From positions 1 through 64,000 of the forward strand of contig MKVQ01000027.1 of the NCBI GenBank assembly GCA_001899635.1: a stretch of DNA of 64,000 nt, written 5' to 3'. This document shows, one piece after another, positions 17,718 to 27,190 of this stretch; positions within the stretch are counted from its first letter, which is position 1; the number at the start of each line of letters is the position of its first letter. The position numbers were made by a program, and so were the translations under genes. This stretch comes from Myxococcales bacterium 68-20 (GTDB lineage: Bacteria; Myxococcota_A; Polyangia; Polyangiales; Polyangiaceae). The notes beneath the pieces are model-generated. The model was not told the origin of the DNA. It made no database searches and saw only the letters and a program-made list of their open reading frames with translations.

Positions 17718-20700
17718 GCTGCCATCGCTCCCTCGCGCTCGGGCGTGTCCTTCTTTCGGCGGCGATCCCGCAGGCGTCGAACCCATCCTTGCACGTCGTC
17801 GAACCAAGTGTAGGCCACCGGGGTCGCAAGCAACGTCAAGATCAGCGACAGGCTCTGCCCACCCATGATGCCGACGGCGATGGCGCGGTTCGTCGCTGCG
17901 CCGGCGCCCGACGAGATCACGAGCGGGAGCATTCCGGCGACGAACGCGAGCGTGGTCATGAGGATCGGCCGGAGCCGGTCACGGCACGCATCGATGACCG
18001 CGTCGACGCGCGCGTGGCCCGCGGCTCGCAGCTGGATGATCCGATCGACCTGCAGGATGGAGTTCTTCTTCACGACCCCGAACAGCACCAGGAAGCCGAG
18101 CGCCGAGAAGATGTTCAGGCTCTGACCGCCGAGGAGGAGTGAGAGCAGACCGAATGGGATCGTGAGTGGGAGGGAGAGCAAGATCGTCACGGGGTGTACC
18201 CAGCTCTCGAACTGCGCTGCCAGCACCAGGTACATGAAGACGAACGACAGGACGATGGCCACGAGGAACGCCGTGGCGGCCTTCGCCATCTCCTTGGCGT
18301 TGCCGATGACCTCGCCGCGATAGCGACCCGTGGGCTCGATCTCCTTCAGCTTCGCCTCGAGCGCGGAGACGACCACGGCGTCCGACGTCCCGGGCAGCGT
18401 GTTCATGAACAGGGTAATCTGTCGCTGCCTCCCGACGCGCCGGATCATGCCTGGCCCCTCGGCGCGCTCGAACGTGGCGATCTCGGCGAGCGGGATCAGC
18501 GCGCCGCTCGCAGACCGCACTGTGATCGCGCGGACGAGGTCTTCATGCGCGAGCGTGTCGGACTCGACCCGAAGATGGACCTTCAGCGAGAGCTCGCTGC
18601 GGCTTCGAGGATCGCGCACGGTGCCGAGCTCGATACCCTTGCGGTCGACCAGCGCGAGCGCGCTGCCGAGCTCCGCGTGGGACACGCCGAGCTTGCTCGC
18701 GTGGGCGCGGTCGACGCGCACGTTCAGCTCCGGCTTTCCGCCGCTGCTCGTGATGCCGTGGTCGACGGTCCCCGGGATCTTCTTCGCCTCCTCGAGCAGG
18801 CGCGAGGCGACGCCTTGGAGCTCGTCGAGGTCCGAGCCTCGGATGACGAACTGGATCGGCGCGCCGTCGGGCCCCGGCGGGGCGAGATCGTCCGTAGGGC
18901 CGACCATGGTGAGGACTCCCTCCGGCACCGACTCGGCTGTGAGTGCGCGGACACGTTGGATCATCGCCTCTTGCACCCCGCGCTTGTCGAGGAAGACGGT
19001 GACGGTCGCCTCACGCGCGCTCAGCGTCATCAGAACGGTGTCGCTCACGCTTTTCTCGCCGCGGATCCGTGCGGCGAGCTCCTCGGCGACCTGGCTCGTG
19101 CGCTCGACGCTCGCCTTCTCGGGCAGGCGGACGTACACCGCAAACCGGCTCATGTCCTCGATCGGCAGGAAGTTGGCCGGCAGAGACGCGGCGATCGGTA
19201 CGGTGGAGACGATCGTGACGGCGACACCGATGCCGACGACCCAGCGCCTGCGGAGCGACCAGCGGAGGGCGCGACTGTAGAGCCGCTCGAAGACACCGTC
19301 GTGCGTCTCGTGACCGTGGCCGCGGGCGTCGTGCCCACCGGAGGCGTGTCCCGGTGGCTTCTTCAGCCAGCGCGCACAGAGCATCGGCGTCAGCGTGAAC
19401 GCGACGCCCATCGAGAGGAGGATCGAGGCCGACATCGTCAAGCCGAACGGCGCCAGGTAGCGCCCGACGACGCCCTCCATCGTCGCGACCGGTAGGAAGA
19501 CGGCGACGAGCGAGAGCGTCGTCGCAAGGACCGCGAGGCCGATCTCCTGCGTTGCTTCGACGGCGGCCTCGCGCGCCGAGAGCTTCTTCGCAGCCATCAC
19601 GCGGACGATGTTCTCGAGGACGACGATCGCGTCGTCGATGACGATACCGACCGCGAGCGTGAGCCCGAGGAGCGACAGCAGGTTGAGCGTCATCCCGAGC
19701 GCGTTCGCCGCAGCGAACGCCGCGATGATCGACGACGGGATCGCGAGCCCGGCGATCAGCGTGGCGCGCCAGCTCTTGAGGAACAGCAGAACCACGACCG
19801 CAGCGAGGATCGCGCCGATGACGAGGTGTTCGGTCACGGCGCCTACGGCCGCGCGCACGTCTGCGCTGTTGTCCTGAACGACGCGCGCCTCGACGCCGTC
19901 GGGCAGGAACACCTTGGCGGCCTCGAGGCGCTCCCGCACCTCGTCGGCGACGCCGACGGTGTTGGCGCCGGGCTGTTTCGTCACGGCGACGATGACCGCG
20001 GGCGTGCCGGAGAGCGCGGCCTGCGACTCGGAGACCGTCGCGCCGTCGACGACGTAACCGAGATCGGAGATGCGTACGGCGAGCGAGCCGCGCTTCGCTA
20101 CGACGACCTGGGAGAGCTCCGCCGCCGTCTTGGCCTTCGCCGACAGCCGTACGCCGAGCGACGCGTCGCCGTCGGCTAGGCTCCCGCCTGGGGCTTCGAG
20201 GTTCTCGCTCTCGAGGGCACGCTGCACCTCTTGCGCGCTCAGGTCGAGCGCCTGCAGCTTGAGCGGGTCGAGCACGATCGACAGCGCCCGCGTCTCTCCG
20301 CCGACGAGCTTCACGTCTCCGACTCCGCGAATGGTCTGGAGCTCGCGCCGGATCGTCGTGTCGGCGAGCTCCGTGAGCTCGAGCGGCGTGCGCGCACCGT
20401 TCGGTGCGTGGACCGTCACCAGCACGATCGGGGAGGAGTTCGCGTTGAACGTCTCGATGCGCGGCGGGCGCGCCGCGCGCGGGAGCTCGTCCGCGAGGCG
20501 CGAGACGCGGTCGCGTACGTCGTTCGCGGCGTCGGCGGAGTTCCGATCGAGCGTGAACTGCGCCCAGACCATCGCAACCCCCTCCTGCGAGAACGAGTCG
20601 AGGCGCTCGAGTCCGCTCACGGTGCCGAGCGCGTTCTCGATGCGCGTCGAGATCTCGCTCTCCACCTGCTCTGCCGACATACCCGGCGCCGGAACGGTGA

Positions 20701-20842
20701 CGGAGACGAAGGGAAAGTCGACGTTCGGGAAGCGCTCGACGGGCATCTTGCCGAGCGCGTTGAGCCCGAGCACGACCATGGCCGCCACGAGCACCCACGT
20801 GAACACGGGGCGCCGGACGCACAACGCAGCGAGTGCCCTCAT
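17714..20842 (-). CDS. RND efflux transporter, HAE1/AcrB type
   Basis: 1042 aa, full length for the family. It is the inner-membrane proton-driven pump of a tripartite exporter. Visible are the N-terminal helix and signature 'RPVFTWVLVAAMVVLG', two large periplasmic loops, and the charged TM4 pair in 'GIVIDDAIVVLENI' (equivalent to AcrB Asp407/Asp408). The TM10 Lys is in 'GVVKKNSILQVD'. A His/Gly-rich stretch ('GHASGGHDARGHGHETHD', about residue 500) in the central cytoplasmic loop is unusual. The start overlaps the outer-membrane channel stop by 4 nt. Class HAE1 suggests hydrophobic or amphiphilic drugs rather than metals, although the His-rich loop leaves metals open. Confidence 0.95.
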   Translation of the reverse strand: MRALAALCVRRPVFTWVLVAAMVVLGLNALGKMPVERFPNVDFPFVSVTVPAPGMSAEQVESEISTRIENALGTVSGLERLDSFSQEGVAMVWAQFTLDRNSADAANDVRDRVSRLADELPRAARPPRIETFNANSSPIVLVTVHAPNGARTPLELTELADTTIRRELQTIRGVGDVKLVGGETRALSIVLDPLKLQALDLSAQEVQRALESENLEAPGGSLADGDASLGVRLSAKAKTAAELSQVVVAKRGSLAVRISDLGYVVDGATVSESQAALSGTPAVIVAVTKQPGANTVGVADEVRERLEAAKVFLPDGVEARVVQDNSADVRAAVGAVTEHLVIGAILAAVVVLLFLKSWRATLIAGLAIPSSIIAAFAAANALGMTLNLLSLLGLTLAVGIVIDDAIVVLENIVRVMAAKKLSAREAAVEATQEIGLAVLATTLSLVAVFLPVATMEGVVGRYLAPFGLTMSASILLSMGVAFTLTPMLCARWLKKPPGHASGGHDARGHGHETHDGVFERLYSRALRWSLRRRWVVGIGVAVTIVSTVPIAASLPANFLPIEDMSRFAVYVRLPEKASVERTSQVAEELAARIRGEKSVSDTVLMTLSAREATVTVFLDKRGVQEAMIQRVRALTAESVPEGVLTMVGPTDDLAPPGPDGAPIQFVIRGSDLDELQGVASRLLEEAKKIPGTVDHGITSSGGKPELNVRVDRAHASKLGVSHAELGSALALVDRKGIELGTVRDPRSRSELSLKVHLRVESDTLAHEDLVRAITVRSASGALIPLAEIATFERAEGPGMIRRVGRQRQITLFMNTLPGTSDAVVVSALEAKLKEIEPTGRYRGEVIGNAKEMAKAATAFLVAIVLSFVFMYLVLAAQFESWVHPVTILLSLPLTIPFGLLSLLLGGQSLNIFSALGFLVLFGVVKKNSILQVDRIIQLRAAGHARVDAVIDACRDRLRPILMTTLAFVAGMLPLVISSGAGAATNRAIAVGIMGGQSLSLILTLLATPVAYTWFDDVQGWVRRLRDRRRKKDTPEREGAMAA

Positions 20843-22215
20843 CGCATTCCTCCATCCGAAGGCGCGGTGCGGCCGTCGACGAAATCGAGCTTCGCCATCG
20901 ACAGTGCCCGCGCGACCACTGCCGCGACATGCTCGTTCTTCGCCCGCGCGAGGTCGGCCTCGGCCAGGACGACGTTGAGGGGCAACGCCGTCCCGGCGTC
21001 GAGCTCGCCGCGTCGCGCCTTGGCGAGCGCGGATGCGCGCTCGACGCGCTCACGCGCTCTCTGGACGCGGGTATCGGTCAGGTTCAAGACGCCGATCGCG
21101 CCGGTGCGCTCGGCCTCGAGCTTGCGCTTCGCGTCGGCAAGGCGCGCGAGGAGGATCGCATGCTCGGATCGAGCCTGCGTCGCGCGCGCGCCTCCCACGG
21201 TGAGCTGAGAGAGCGACCATTCGAGCCTCACACCCACCTCCCACGTCGGGATCGCCACGAGTCTGGTGAGCACGAAGACGCGCGGGCTCGGCGCGCTCAC
21301 GTCGCCTGCCGCGTAGGCGGCAAGGGTCGGGAGGCGCGCCAACGTCGCATTGTCGGCGCGCGCCTCTGCTGCCCGGCTCTGCGCCTCGATGCTCGCGAGC
21401 TGCGGTGGCGACGCCGGCGCTGGCAGCGGCCGCGGGCCCGGGCGATCTCCCCGATCGAGCTCGGCGGAGACCTTCAGCTTCTGGTCTGCTAGGCGTGGAA
21501 GGAACGTGCGCAGGGTCGCTTCGGCGGAGACCAGCTCCGCCTCGGCGGCCTGGCGGCTCATGACGGCCGCGTCGAGGGCGACCTCGAACTCGAGCACGTC
21601 GTTCTGCGCCACCGTCCCTGCCGCTTTGCGGTTCCGCTGATCGATCGCGTTCGACTCCGCTGCGCGGACGAGCTCGTCCGCGTTCTCGAGCGCAAGCTTC
21701 ATGCTCCAGTACTGAAGAAACGCGACGCGCGCCTCGTAGGTGACCTGAGCGCGTGTGCTCACGATCTCGATCTCGCGCGCTTCGGCCTCTCTTCCCGCAG
21801 CGCGTGCGGCAGCCGCCAGTCCGAGGAAGGCATTGCTGAGCGGCACGGACAGCTCCGCACGAGCCCCGAGCTGATCGAGCAGCTGCGGGAACGTGAATCC
21901 GTCGAAGCTCCGGTACCGCGCCGGGATGCTGCTGAGCCGTGCGTACCGTGCGCTCACGCTCAGGTCGGGGATACGCGCGCGCTGCGCGGCGTCGTAGCCG
22001 GCCTCCGCCGCGCGCTTCGCTTCGATGGCGGCCTGGATCGTCGGATGGTCCGCAAGGGCGAGCTCGACCACGCGGCGCTCGTCGATGAGCGTCTCCGGGC
22101 GCGAGTCGGTCGGCTGGGCCGGGCTAGCCTCGACGGTCTCAGCGGCGCTCTGCGGAGCGGCATCTGCCAGTCGAGCTGCCAGCATCACGGCCGAGAAGAT
22201 GGCGGCACGACGCAT
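20839..22215 (-). CDS. TolC-family outer-membrane efflux channel
   Basis: 458 aa from the ATG at 22215. The signal peptide cleaves after ADA. The body is long alpha-helical heptads with the internal duplication of the outer-membrane factor family ('ALADHPTIQAAIEAKRAAEAGYD', 'YDAAQRARIPDLSVSARYARL', 'ALSMAKLDFVDG' near the end). It forms the outer-membrane exit duct of the RND pump next to it. Its start shares one base with the stop of the adaptor gene (TGATG), and its stop overlaps the pump start (ATGA), so the three parts are made in a coupled way. Confidence 0.9.
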   Translation of the reverse strand: MRRAAIFSAVMLAARLADAAPQSAAETVEASPAQPTDSRPETLIDERRVVELALADHPTIQAAIEAKRAAEAGYDAAQRARIPDLSVSARYARLSSIPARYRSFDGFTFPQLLDQLGARAELSVPLSNAFLGLAAAARAAGREAEAREIEIVSTRAQVTYEARVAFLQYWSMKLALENADELVRAAESNAIDQRNRKAAGTVAQNDVLEFEVALDAAVMSRQAAEAELVSAEATLRTFLPRLADQKLKVSAELDRGDRPGPRPLPAPASPPQLASIEAQSRAAEARADNATLARLPTLAAYAAGDVSAPSPRVFVLTRLVAIPTWEVGVRLEWSLSQLTVGGARATQARSEHAILLARLADAKRKLEAERTGAIGVLNLTDTRVQRARERVERASALAKARRGELDAGTALPLNVVLAEADLARAKNEHVAAVVARALSMAKLDFVDGRTAPSDGGMR

Positions 22216-23402
22216 CACTTTGCGTCTCCTGCGCGCGCGGCGACCGGCTCGCCGAGACGGAAGTCGGGCTCCGGCGTCTTGACCAGCCGTTCGCCGCCTC
22301 GCAAGCCGCCTCGTACGAGGACGCGCTCGCCCTCGAACCTCGCCACGCTGAGGAGCCGTTCGCGGAGGCGCCCGTCTTCGACGACCCAGGCTCGAAGCAG
22401 TCCCGCGGTCGAGGTCGTGGACGAGAGCGGAACGTCGACGAGCTCCTCCGTGCCGCCAATCTCGAGCCACGCGGGATAGCGCGCGCCCGGGAGCAGCGCG
22501 GGGGCACCTGCGTCGCCGTCTCCGCCAACATCGATCGTGGCTTCGACGAGCCGCGAGTTCGATTCACCGACGAGGCCCGGCGTCGAGCGAACGACGCTCG
22601 CCGTACGCATGGTGCCGTCCGCTAGGACCGTGACCTTGCGCCCGAGCGCGACCTTTTCCGCGTCGAACTGCGGCACGTCGAAGCGAATGCGCAGCTCGGT
22701 GAGATCGATCACGCGCACGAGCGGTGCATTCGGCGCCGCCATCTGTCCGATCTCGACGAAGCGCTCCAGCACGATGCCCGAGAACGGGGCCCGAACGGCC
22801 TGGTCACCCAGCGCTGCCCGTGCCTGGCCCGCCGTCGCCATGAGCTCCTTGAGCCGCCCGAACTCCGCCTGCGCCTCGGCGAGCGCGCCGTCGTACTGCG
22901 CCTTGGCGGATGCCTCGTTTGCGCGCGCGCGCGTGAGCTCTTGCTCGCTGAGCGAGCCCTGCGCATGCAGCTTCTCGGCGCGCCGCGCGGCGTCGGCTGC
23001 GACCTCGTACGAAGCCTTGGCCGCTTGAGCGCTCGGCAAGCTCGCCGGATCCTTCGCGCCGCCGATGCGCGCCGCTGCCTGCGTCGCGCTCGCAGCGGCC
23101 GCCTGGGAAGCGAACGCGAGCTCGGTCGCACCGAGCTTGACGAGTAGGGCCCCCGACTCCACCGACTGCCCTACCTCGTAGGCGTACCCGTCGACCCGTC
23201 CGCCGCGGGTCGAGGCGATGATCGCATCGCGAGGCGCGACGACGGTGCCGACGTACGAAAGCGTCTTCGGCACCGTGCGCGCTTCGAGCACGATCGTCTC
23301 GGGTACAGGGCGCACGGTGGGCGGCGCCTTCTCGGCCCCGTCGCGTTGGCACCCTGCCGTCGCGCACAGGGCGACGACGACGAGCATTCCCCTGTTCAAC
23401 AT
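22215..23402 (-). CDS. RND periplasmic adaptor (membrane fusion protein)
   Basis: 395 aa, first gene of the operon. The signal peptide ends in a TAGC lipobox, so it is a lipoprotein adaptor like AcrA. The half-lipoyl motif 'GGRVDGYAYEVGQSVESGALLVKL' is split by a helical hairpin (about 95-190), followed by 'VRAPFSGIVLERFVEIGQ'. Beta-barrel and membrane-proximal domains come next. It bridges the pump and the TolC-like channel. The 254-bp gap to the divergent amidohydrolase gene must hold the operon promoter; I could not assign -35/-10 elements with confidence. Confidence 0.93.
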   Translation of the reverse strand: MLNRGMLVVVALCATAGCQRDGAEKAPPTVRPVPETIVLEARTVPKTLSYVGTVVAPRDAIIASTRGGRVDGYAYEVGQSVESGALLVKLGATELAFASQAAAASATQAAARIGGAKDPASLPSAQAAKASYEVAADAARRAEKLHAQGSLSEQELTRARANEASAKAQYDGALAEAQAEFGRLKELMATAGQARAALGDQAVRAPFSGIVLERFVEIGQMAAPNAPLVRVIDLTELRIRFDVPQFDAEKVALGRKVTVLADGTMRTASVVRSTPGLVGESNSRLVEATIDVGGDGDAGAPALLPGARYPAWLEIGGTEELVDVPLSSTTSTAGLLRAWVVEDGRLRERLLSVARFEGERVLVRGGLRGGERLVKTPEPDFRLGEPVAARAGDAK

Positions 23403-23656
23403 GCACGCACGGTAGGGCGCGTCGATTCGGCGTCGCGCCGGAGGCCTGACGACGGCCACCTCTCCGGGGACGAGTCGGGGATCGGCGGCGACGACTCGCA
23501 GGCCGACGTCGACGAACGGTGGAGGGACGTCGACCAACCTCTCCCGATTCGGGGACGAGCCGTTACGGGTCACGAGCTCGAGCGGAGCCCCTCGACCCGC
23601 ACGAAAGTTGCACGCTCGGCGCGAGGCGGAACCAACGATGCCAAAAGGAGCAGGTG

Positions 23657-24709
23657 ATGCTGGAGAAGATCGCGCTCGAGGAGCACTGGGAATCGGCAGA
23701 GTTCCCGGCCACCGGCAGTCATGACTTCACCGCGCATGACTACTTCGCCGACGTACAGCGACGATTGCGTGAGGTCGATCAGCGTGTCGAGGACATGGAC
23801 CGCAACGGGATCGGTGTATCGATCCTCTCGCTGACCCAGCCCGGCATCGAAGGCATCACCGATAGCCGCAAGGCCGTCGAGATGGCGCGCAGGATGAACG
23901 ACCACGCAGCAGAGAAGCTCGTGGCCCGCCACCCGCGCCGGTTGCGCGCGTTCGCTGCCGTCCCGCTCCAGGAACCGGAGCGCGCGGCCGACGAGCTCGA
24001 GCGCGCGGTCAAGGACCTCGGCTTCGTCGGTGCTCTCGTCAACGGGTACAGCAACATCGGCGACGAGAACACCGCGCGATACCTCGACGAGCCGGAGGTC
24101 GAGCCCTTCTGGGAGCGTGTGGAGGCCCTCAGCGTGCCCGTCTACCTGCACCCTCGCATCCCGTTGCCCAACCAGCAGCGAATGTACCGCGAATACGAGG
24201 GCCTGCTCGGCTCGGCGTGGGGATTCGGCGTAGAGACCGCGACCCATGCCATGCGCCTCATGCTGAGCGGTCTCTTCGACCGTCACCCGAAGCTCACGGT
24301 CATCCTGGGACACCTGGGAGAAGGACTGCCGTTCACGCTGCCGCGGACCGAGCACCGGCTGCGTCACCAGCGTCCGGAGACGCATGGCAAACATCAGAGG
24401 CGCCCTACCGAGTACCTGAGAGAGAACTTCTAGGTCACCACGAGCGGCGTCTTCCGTACGCAGACTCTGCTGGACACGCTCCTCGAGCTCGGTTCCGACC
24501 GCATCCTCTTCTCGGTCGATTACCCCTACGAGTCGATGTACGAGCTCGCGCCGTGGTTCGACGAATGTCCGATCAGCGAGAACGACCGCCTGAAGATCGG
24601 GAAGACGAACGCCCGGCAGCTCTTCGACCTCGAGCCGCGAGCGCCGAAGCGTGCGATCGCGACCGCGGGCGAGACGGCGGCGGTCGCCTCTTCGGCGCGA
24701 GCCCCGTGA
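23657..24709 (+). pseudogene. Amidohydrolase-2 family gene split by an in-frame amber codon
   Basis: The ATG at 23657 follows AAAGGAG. The frame encodes an enzyme of the resorcylate/dihydroxybenzoate decarboxylase branch of the amidohydrolase superfamily, but TAG at 24431-24433 stops it after 258 residues. The same frame continues without any other defect for 91 more codons to TGA at 24709. Metal-ligand candidates are Glu8 and His10 (ALEEH), His165 (YLHPR) and Asp288 (SVDYP). The last one lies beyond the stop, so the short product should be inactive. Relatives have 'NFYxTTSG' here, so a single change of a Tyr codon (TAC or TAT) to TAG explains the break. It could be a recent pseudogene, a sequencing error or a readthrough site. 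Confidence 0.85.
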
Positions 24710-24721
24710 CGGAGGGCGACC

Positions 24722-26335
24722 TCAGGGAAGCTGGACGACGTAGATGCCCGGCGTCGCACCAGCGCGCGTGTAGATGAACGTCTTGCCGATGAAGTCCCAG
24801 GCGTTTGGGATGACGTCGTCGGAGATCGCCCGCGCGGTAGCCGACACTGCATCGACGTGCTCGAGGACGAGGACGAAGTTGCCGTCACCGTCATCCTTGA
24901 TGCTCGCGGCGTTGACGACGCCCGTGCTCCCCGCAACGGGGAGGCCGCCGAGCGAGCCAGTGGCGAGCTGTACGGCCGTGCCGCCGCCAATCGGCTTCGC
25001 CTCGAGCTTGCCGAGCAGGGCTTCCGAGGAGGGATCCTCGGCGAGGTTCGAGCGGTAGAGGACGTGGGACCCGCCGTTGAGAAGCGCCTCGAGCGAGACC
25101 GAAGCGGTCGGAACCAGATCGGTAGCAGCCTGGTTGTCCGTCGACGTGTCGATCGTGCGAAGGTCGTGGAGCCCGTATTCGCCCGCCGGATCGAGCGAAC
25201 GGAACAACAGACGATCCCCTCCCGCCGAGCGCGAGAGAAATGCCTTCACGGCGGCCGTCGTCAGAGTCTTGGCGGCGCCGCTCCCATTCCCTCGCTTGAT
25301 GACCGTTCCGGTGGTGTAGACCGCGCTGCCGTCATCGAGAAGGAAGCCGTCCGTCACGCCGCTCTCGAGGACGACCGTGCTCGCAGCCGCCGGCGCCGTC
25401 GCCACGTCGATGATGCGCCCCTCCGCGCTCGCGCCGCTGCCGATCACGAAGAGCTTCGTGCCGGTCTTGTTCGCGTGCCAGAGCGACCTATCGAGCGAGA
25501 GAGCGATGGTGTTGTTGGCATTGCCGGTTGCATCCAGTCGCTTGACCGTTCCGGACGCATCGACCGCAACGATCCGTGCCGCCGTCGAGTTGGGCGAACC
25601 GGCCGTCTGAACGGAACAGAACGCGGCAAAGAGCGTGGTGCCGACGAAGCCGACGTCCGGGAGGCACTCGTTCGTCGGAAAATCGAGAGCGTAGTTGTCG
25701 GTCAAGACGGCCGTGGCCGACGGGGCCGCGGAGCTCGTCACCGCCACACGGGTCGTCTTGGCCGCGCCGTTGACCGAGAAGGCGACGCGTGTGCCGTCTT
25801 CGGACGCCCAGAAGTAGCCGTCGATGGAGCCGGTGGCGACCGCCGTCTTCGCGCCGCTCGCCTTCGTCCAGAAGTTGACCGTGCCGAGCCCGGCCTCGTT
25901 CACGCCCGTGTACCACCAGACGGCGCCACCGTTGACGCCGATGTCTTCTTCGCCCGTGAGGTCCGTGGCGATGACCGTCGGCGTGCCGCCGGTGGGCGCG
26001 ATGGCTTCGAGCGACAGCGCCTGGTTCTGCACCGCGAGGTACACGACCATCGGCGAGCTGCCGGTCGTGACACCGATCAGCTGCGCGTCACCGGCCTTCA
26101 GGGCCGTGGAGGTGAGCCCACCCGACGGCTTCGTGCCGGCGTCCTTCTTGCCGGGCGTGGAATCGTCGTCGTCGTCCCCCGTCCATTCCCCGGAGCTGCT
26201 GCCCTTCTTCTTCCCGGAGTCGACGCCAGCATCGACCTGAGAGACGTCGTCGGACGCGTCCGAGCTGCCGCACCCCGAGACCCAGGAGAGAAGACCGAAG
26301 ATGGAAATGGAGGAAGCGAGCACCGCCAGACGCAT
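24722..26335 (-). CDS. Beta-propeller-like lipoprotein of unknown function
   Basis: 537 aa. The signal peptide ends in a VSGC lipobox, followed by an Asp/Ser/Lys-rich linker with a 'DDDDD'-like acidic run. The body has many short beta-strand repeats ('GSIDGYFWASEDGTRVAFSVNG', 'LDATGNANNTIALSL', 'AEGRIIDVATAP'), in the manner of TolB/WD40-like propellers, but without a clean repeat consensus. It converges with the broken amidohydrolase gene 12 bp away and is divergent from the GNAT gene at 26456. Monocistronic. Secreted or outer-membrane surface location is likely; no function can be read. Confidence 0.65.
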   Translation of the reverse strand: MRLAVLASSISIFGLLSWVSGCGSSDASDDVSQVDAGVDSGKKKGSSSGEWTGDDDDDSTPGKKDAGTKPSGGLTSTALKAGDAQLIGVTTGSSPMVVYLAVQNQALSLEAIAPTGGTPTVIATDLTGEEDIGVNGGAVWWYTGVNEAGLGTVNFWTKASGAKTAVATGSIDGYFWASEDGTRVAFSVNGAAKTTRVAVTSSAAPSATAVLTDNYALDFPTNECLPDVGFVGTTLFAAFCSVQTAGSPNSTAARIVAVDASGTVKRLDATGNANNTIALSLDRSLWHANKTGTKLFVIGSGASAEGRIIDVATAPAAASTVVLESGVTDGFLLDDGSAVYTTGTVIKRGNGSGAAKTLTTAAVKAFLSRSAGGDRLLFRSLDPAGEYGLHDLRTIDTSTDNQAATDLVPTASVSLEALLNGGSHVLYRSNLAEDPSSEALLGKLEAKPIGGGTAVQLATGSLGGLPVAGSTGVVNAASIKDDGDGNFVLVLEHVDAVSATARAISDDVIPNAWDFIGKTFIYTRAGATPGIYVVQLP

Positions 26336-26455
26336 CCAGCTGCTCTCCCTGATCGCCGGGGCATCCGCAAGCACCTTTGGTTCGAGACACGGAAAGGAGA
26401 CGCACGCCCCCCGAGGGGCTTGATTCTGGCCGACAACGAGTCGAGACCACTCTCC

Positions 26456-26974
26456 ATGGCTCTTCAGCTCCGTCGCTACCGTACTGATGACGATCTAGAT
26501 GCGGTCGTCCGCACCTTCACGGAGTCCGTTCACGCGCTCGCGGCTCCGTTCTACGACGAGTCGCAGCGCGCCGCGTGGGCACCCGAGAATGCGGACCTCG
26601 ACGGATGGCGTGCGCGCCTCGAGAGCGTGAACGTGCTCGTTGCCGAAGACGAAGGCGTCCTCTGCGGGTTCCTCGGCTACGAACCGAACGGACACGTGGA
26701 CCTCCTCTACACCGCAAGTCATGCCGCTCGACGAGGGGTGGCCTCGAAGCTGTACGCACAGGTAGAAACGGAATTGAGGGCCGCCGGCGTTCGTCGCGTC
26801 TTCGCGGAAGTGAGCCTCGCGGCGCGCGCCTTCTTCGAACGGCAGGGGTTCGTCATCGTCGTCGAGGAGCGTGTCGAGCGAAGAGGTGTAACCTTCACCC
26901 GATTTGCGATGGAGAAATGGCTGACTCCTACCAGGAGCTCGGAGGTACCGGACGCACGCACGACTGGCGTCTGA
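26456..26974 (+). CDS. GNAT family N-acetyltransferase
   Basis: 172 aa. It has the GNAT fold with the acetyl-CoA loop in 'SHAARRGVASKLYAQVE' and the C-terminal 'AARAFFERQGFVIVVEE'. It resembles the small stand-alone GNAT group that ends in 'FxMEK'. Here about 15 extra residues follow MEK, and they are read from a trpF remnant in another frame. This implies that a deletion joined the two genes and the acetyltransferase acquired a new tail. Substrate is unknown. It is divergent from the lipoprotein at 24722, with about 120 bp between the starts. Confidence 0.85.
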   Translation: MALQLRRYRTDDDLDAVVRTFTESVHALAAPFYDESQRAAWAPENADLDGWRARLESVNVLVAEDEGVLCGFLGYEPNGHVDLLYTASHAARRGVASKLYAQVETELRAAGVRRVFAEVSLAARAFFERQGFVIVVEERVERRGVTFTRFAMEKWLTPTRSSEVPDARTTGV

Positions 26975-27186
26975 GCCGCCGCATTCGCGCCGGCGTCGAG
27001 ATCCCGGTCTTCCTCACCGGAGGGCTCAGTGCCCGGAACGTGTCGGAGGCGATCGCGAACGTCGCCCCCTTCGGTCTCGACCTCTGCAGCGGTGTTCGCA
27101 CCGAAGGGCGGCTCGACGAGACCGAGCTGCGCGCATTCTTCGCCGCCGCGCGGAGAGAGCGCACGGAACGACATCTCGCGGAGTGA
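26917..27186 (+). pseudogene. trpF: C-terminal remnant of phosphoribosylanthranilate isomerase
   Basis: About 89 codons remain. They match the last 40% of TrpF: 'GGTGRTHDW' (phosphate-binding loop), 'VFLTGGLSARNVSEAI' and 'GLDLCSGVRTEGRLDE'. The N-terminal half of the (beta/alpha)8 barrel, including the catalytic Cys on strand 1, is missing. The fragment overlaps the GNAT 3' end by 58 nt in another frame. No other tryptophan genes are nearby. It is therefore a deletion remnant and almost certainly non-functional. A complete trpF should exist elsewhere in the genome if the organism makes tryptophan. Confidence 0.85.
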
Positions 27187-27190
27187 CGCG

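Noticed and set aside
18194-19495. Plus-strand open frame inside the RND pump gene
   Set aside because: Composition is Arg/Asp/Leu-biased with no domain, and the pump on the other strand is complete.
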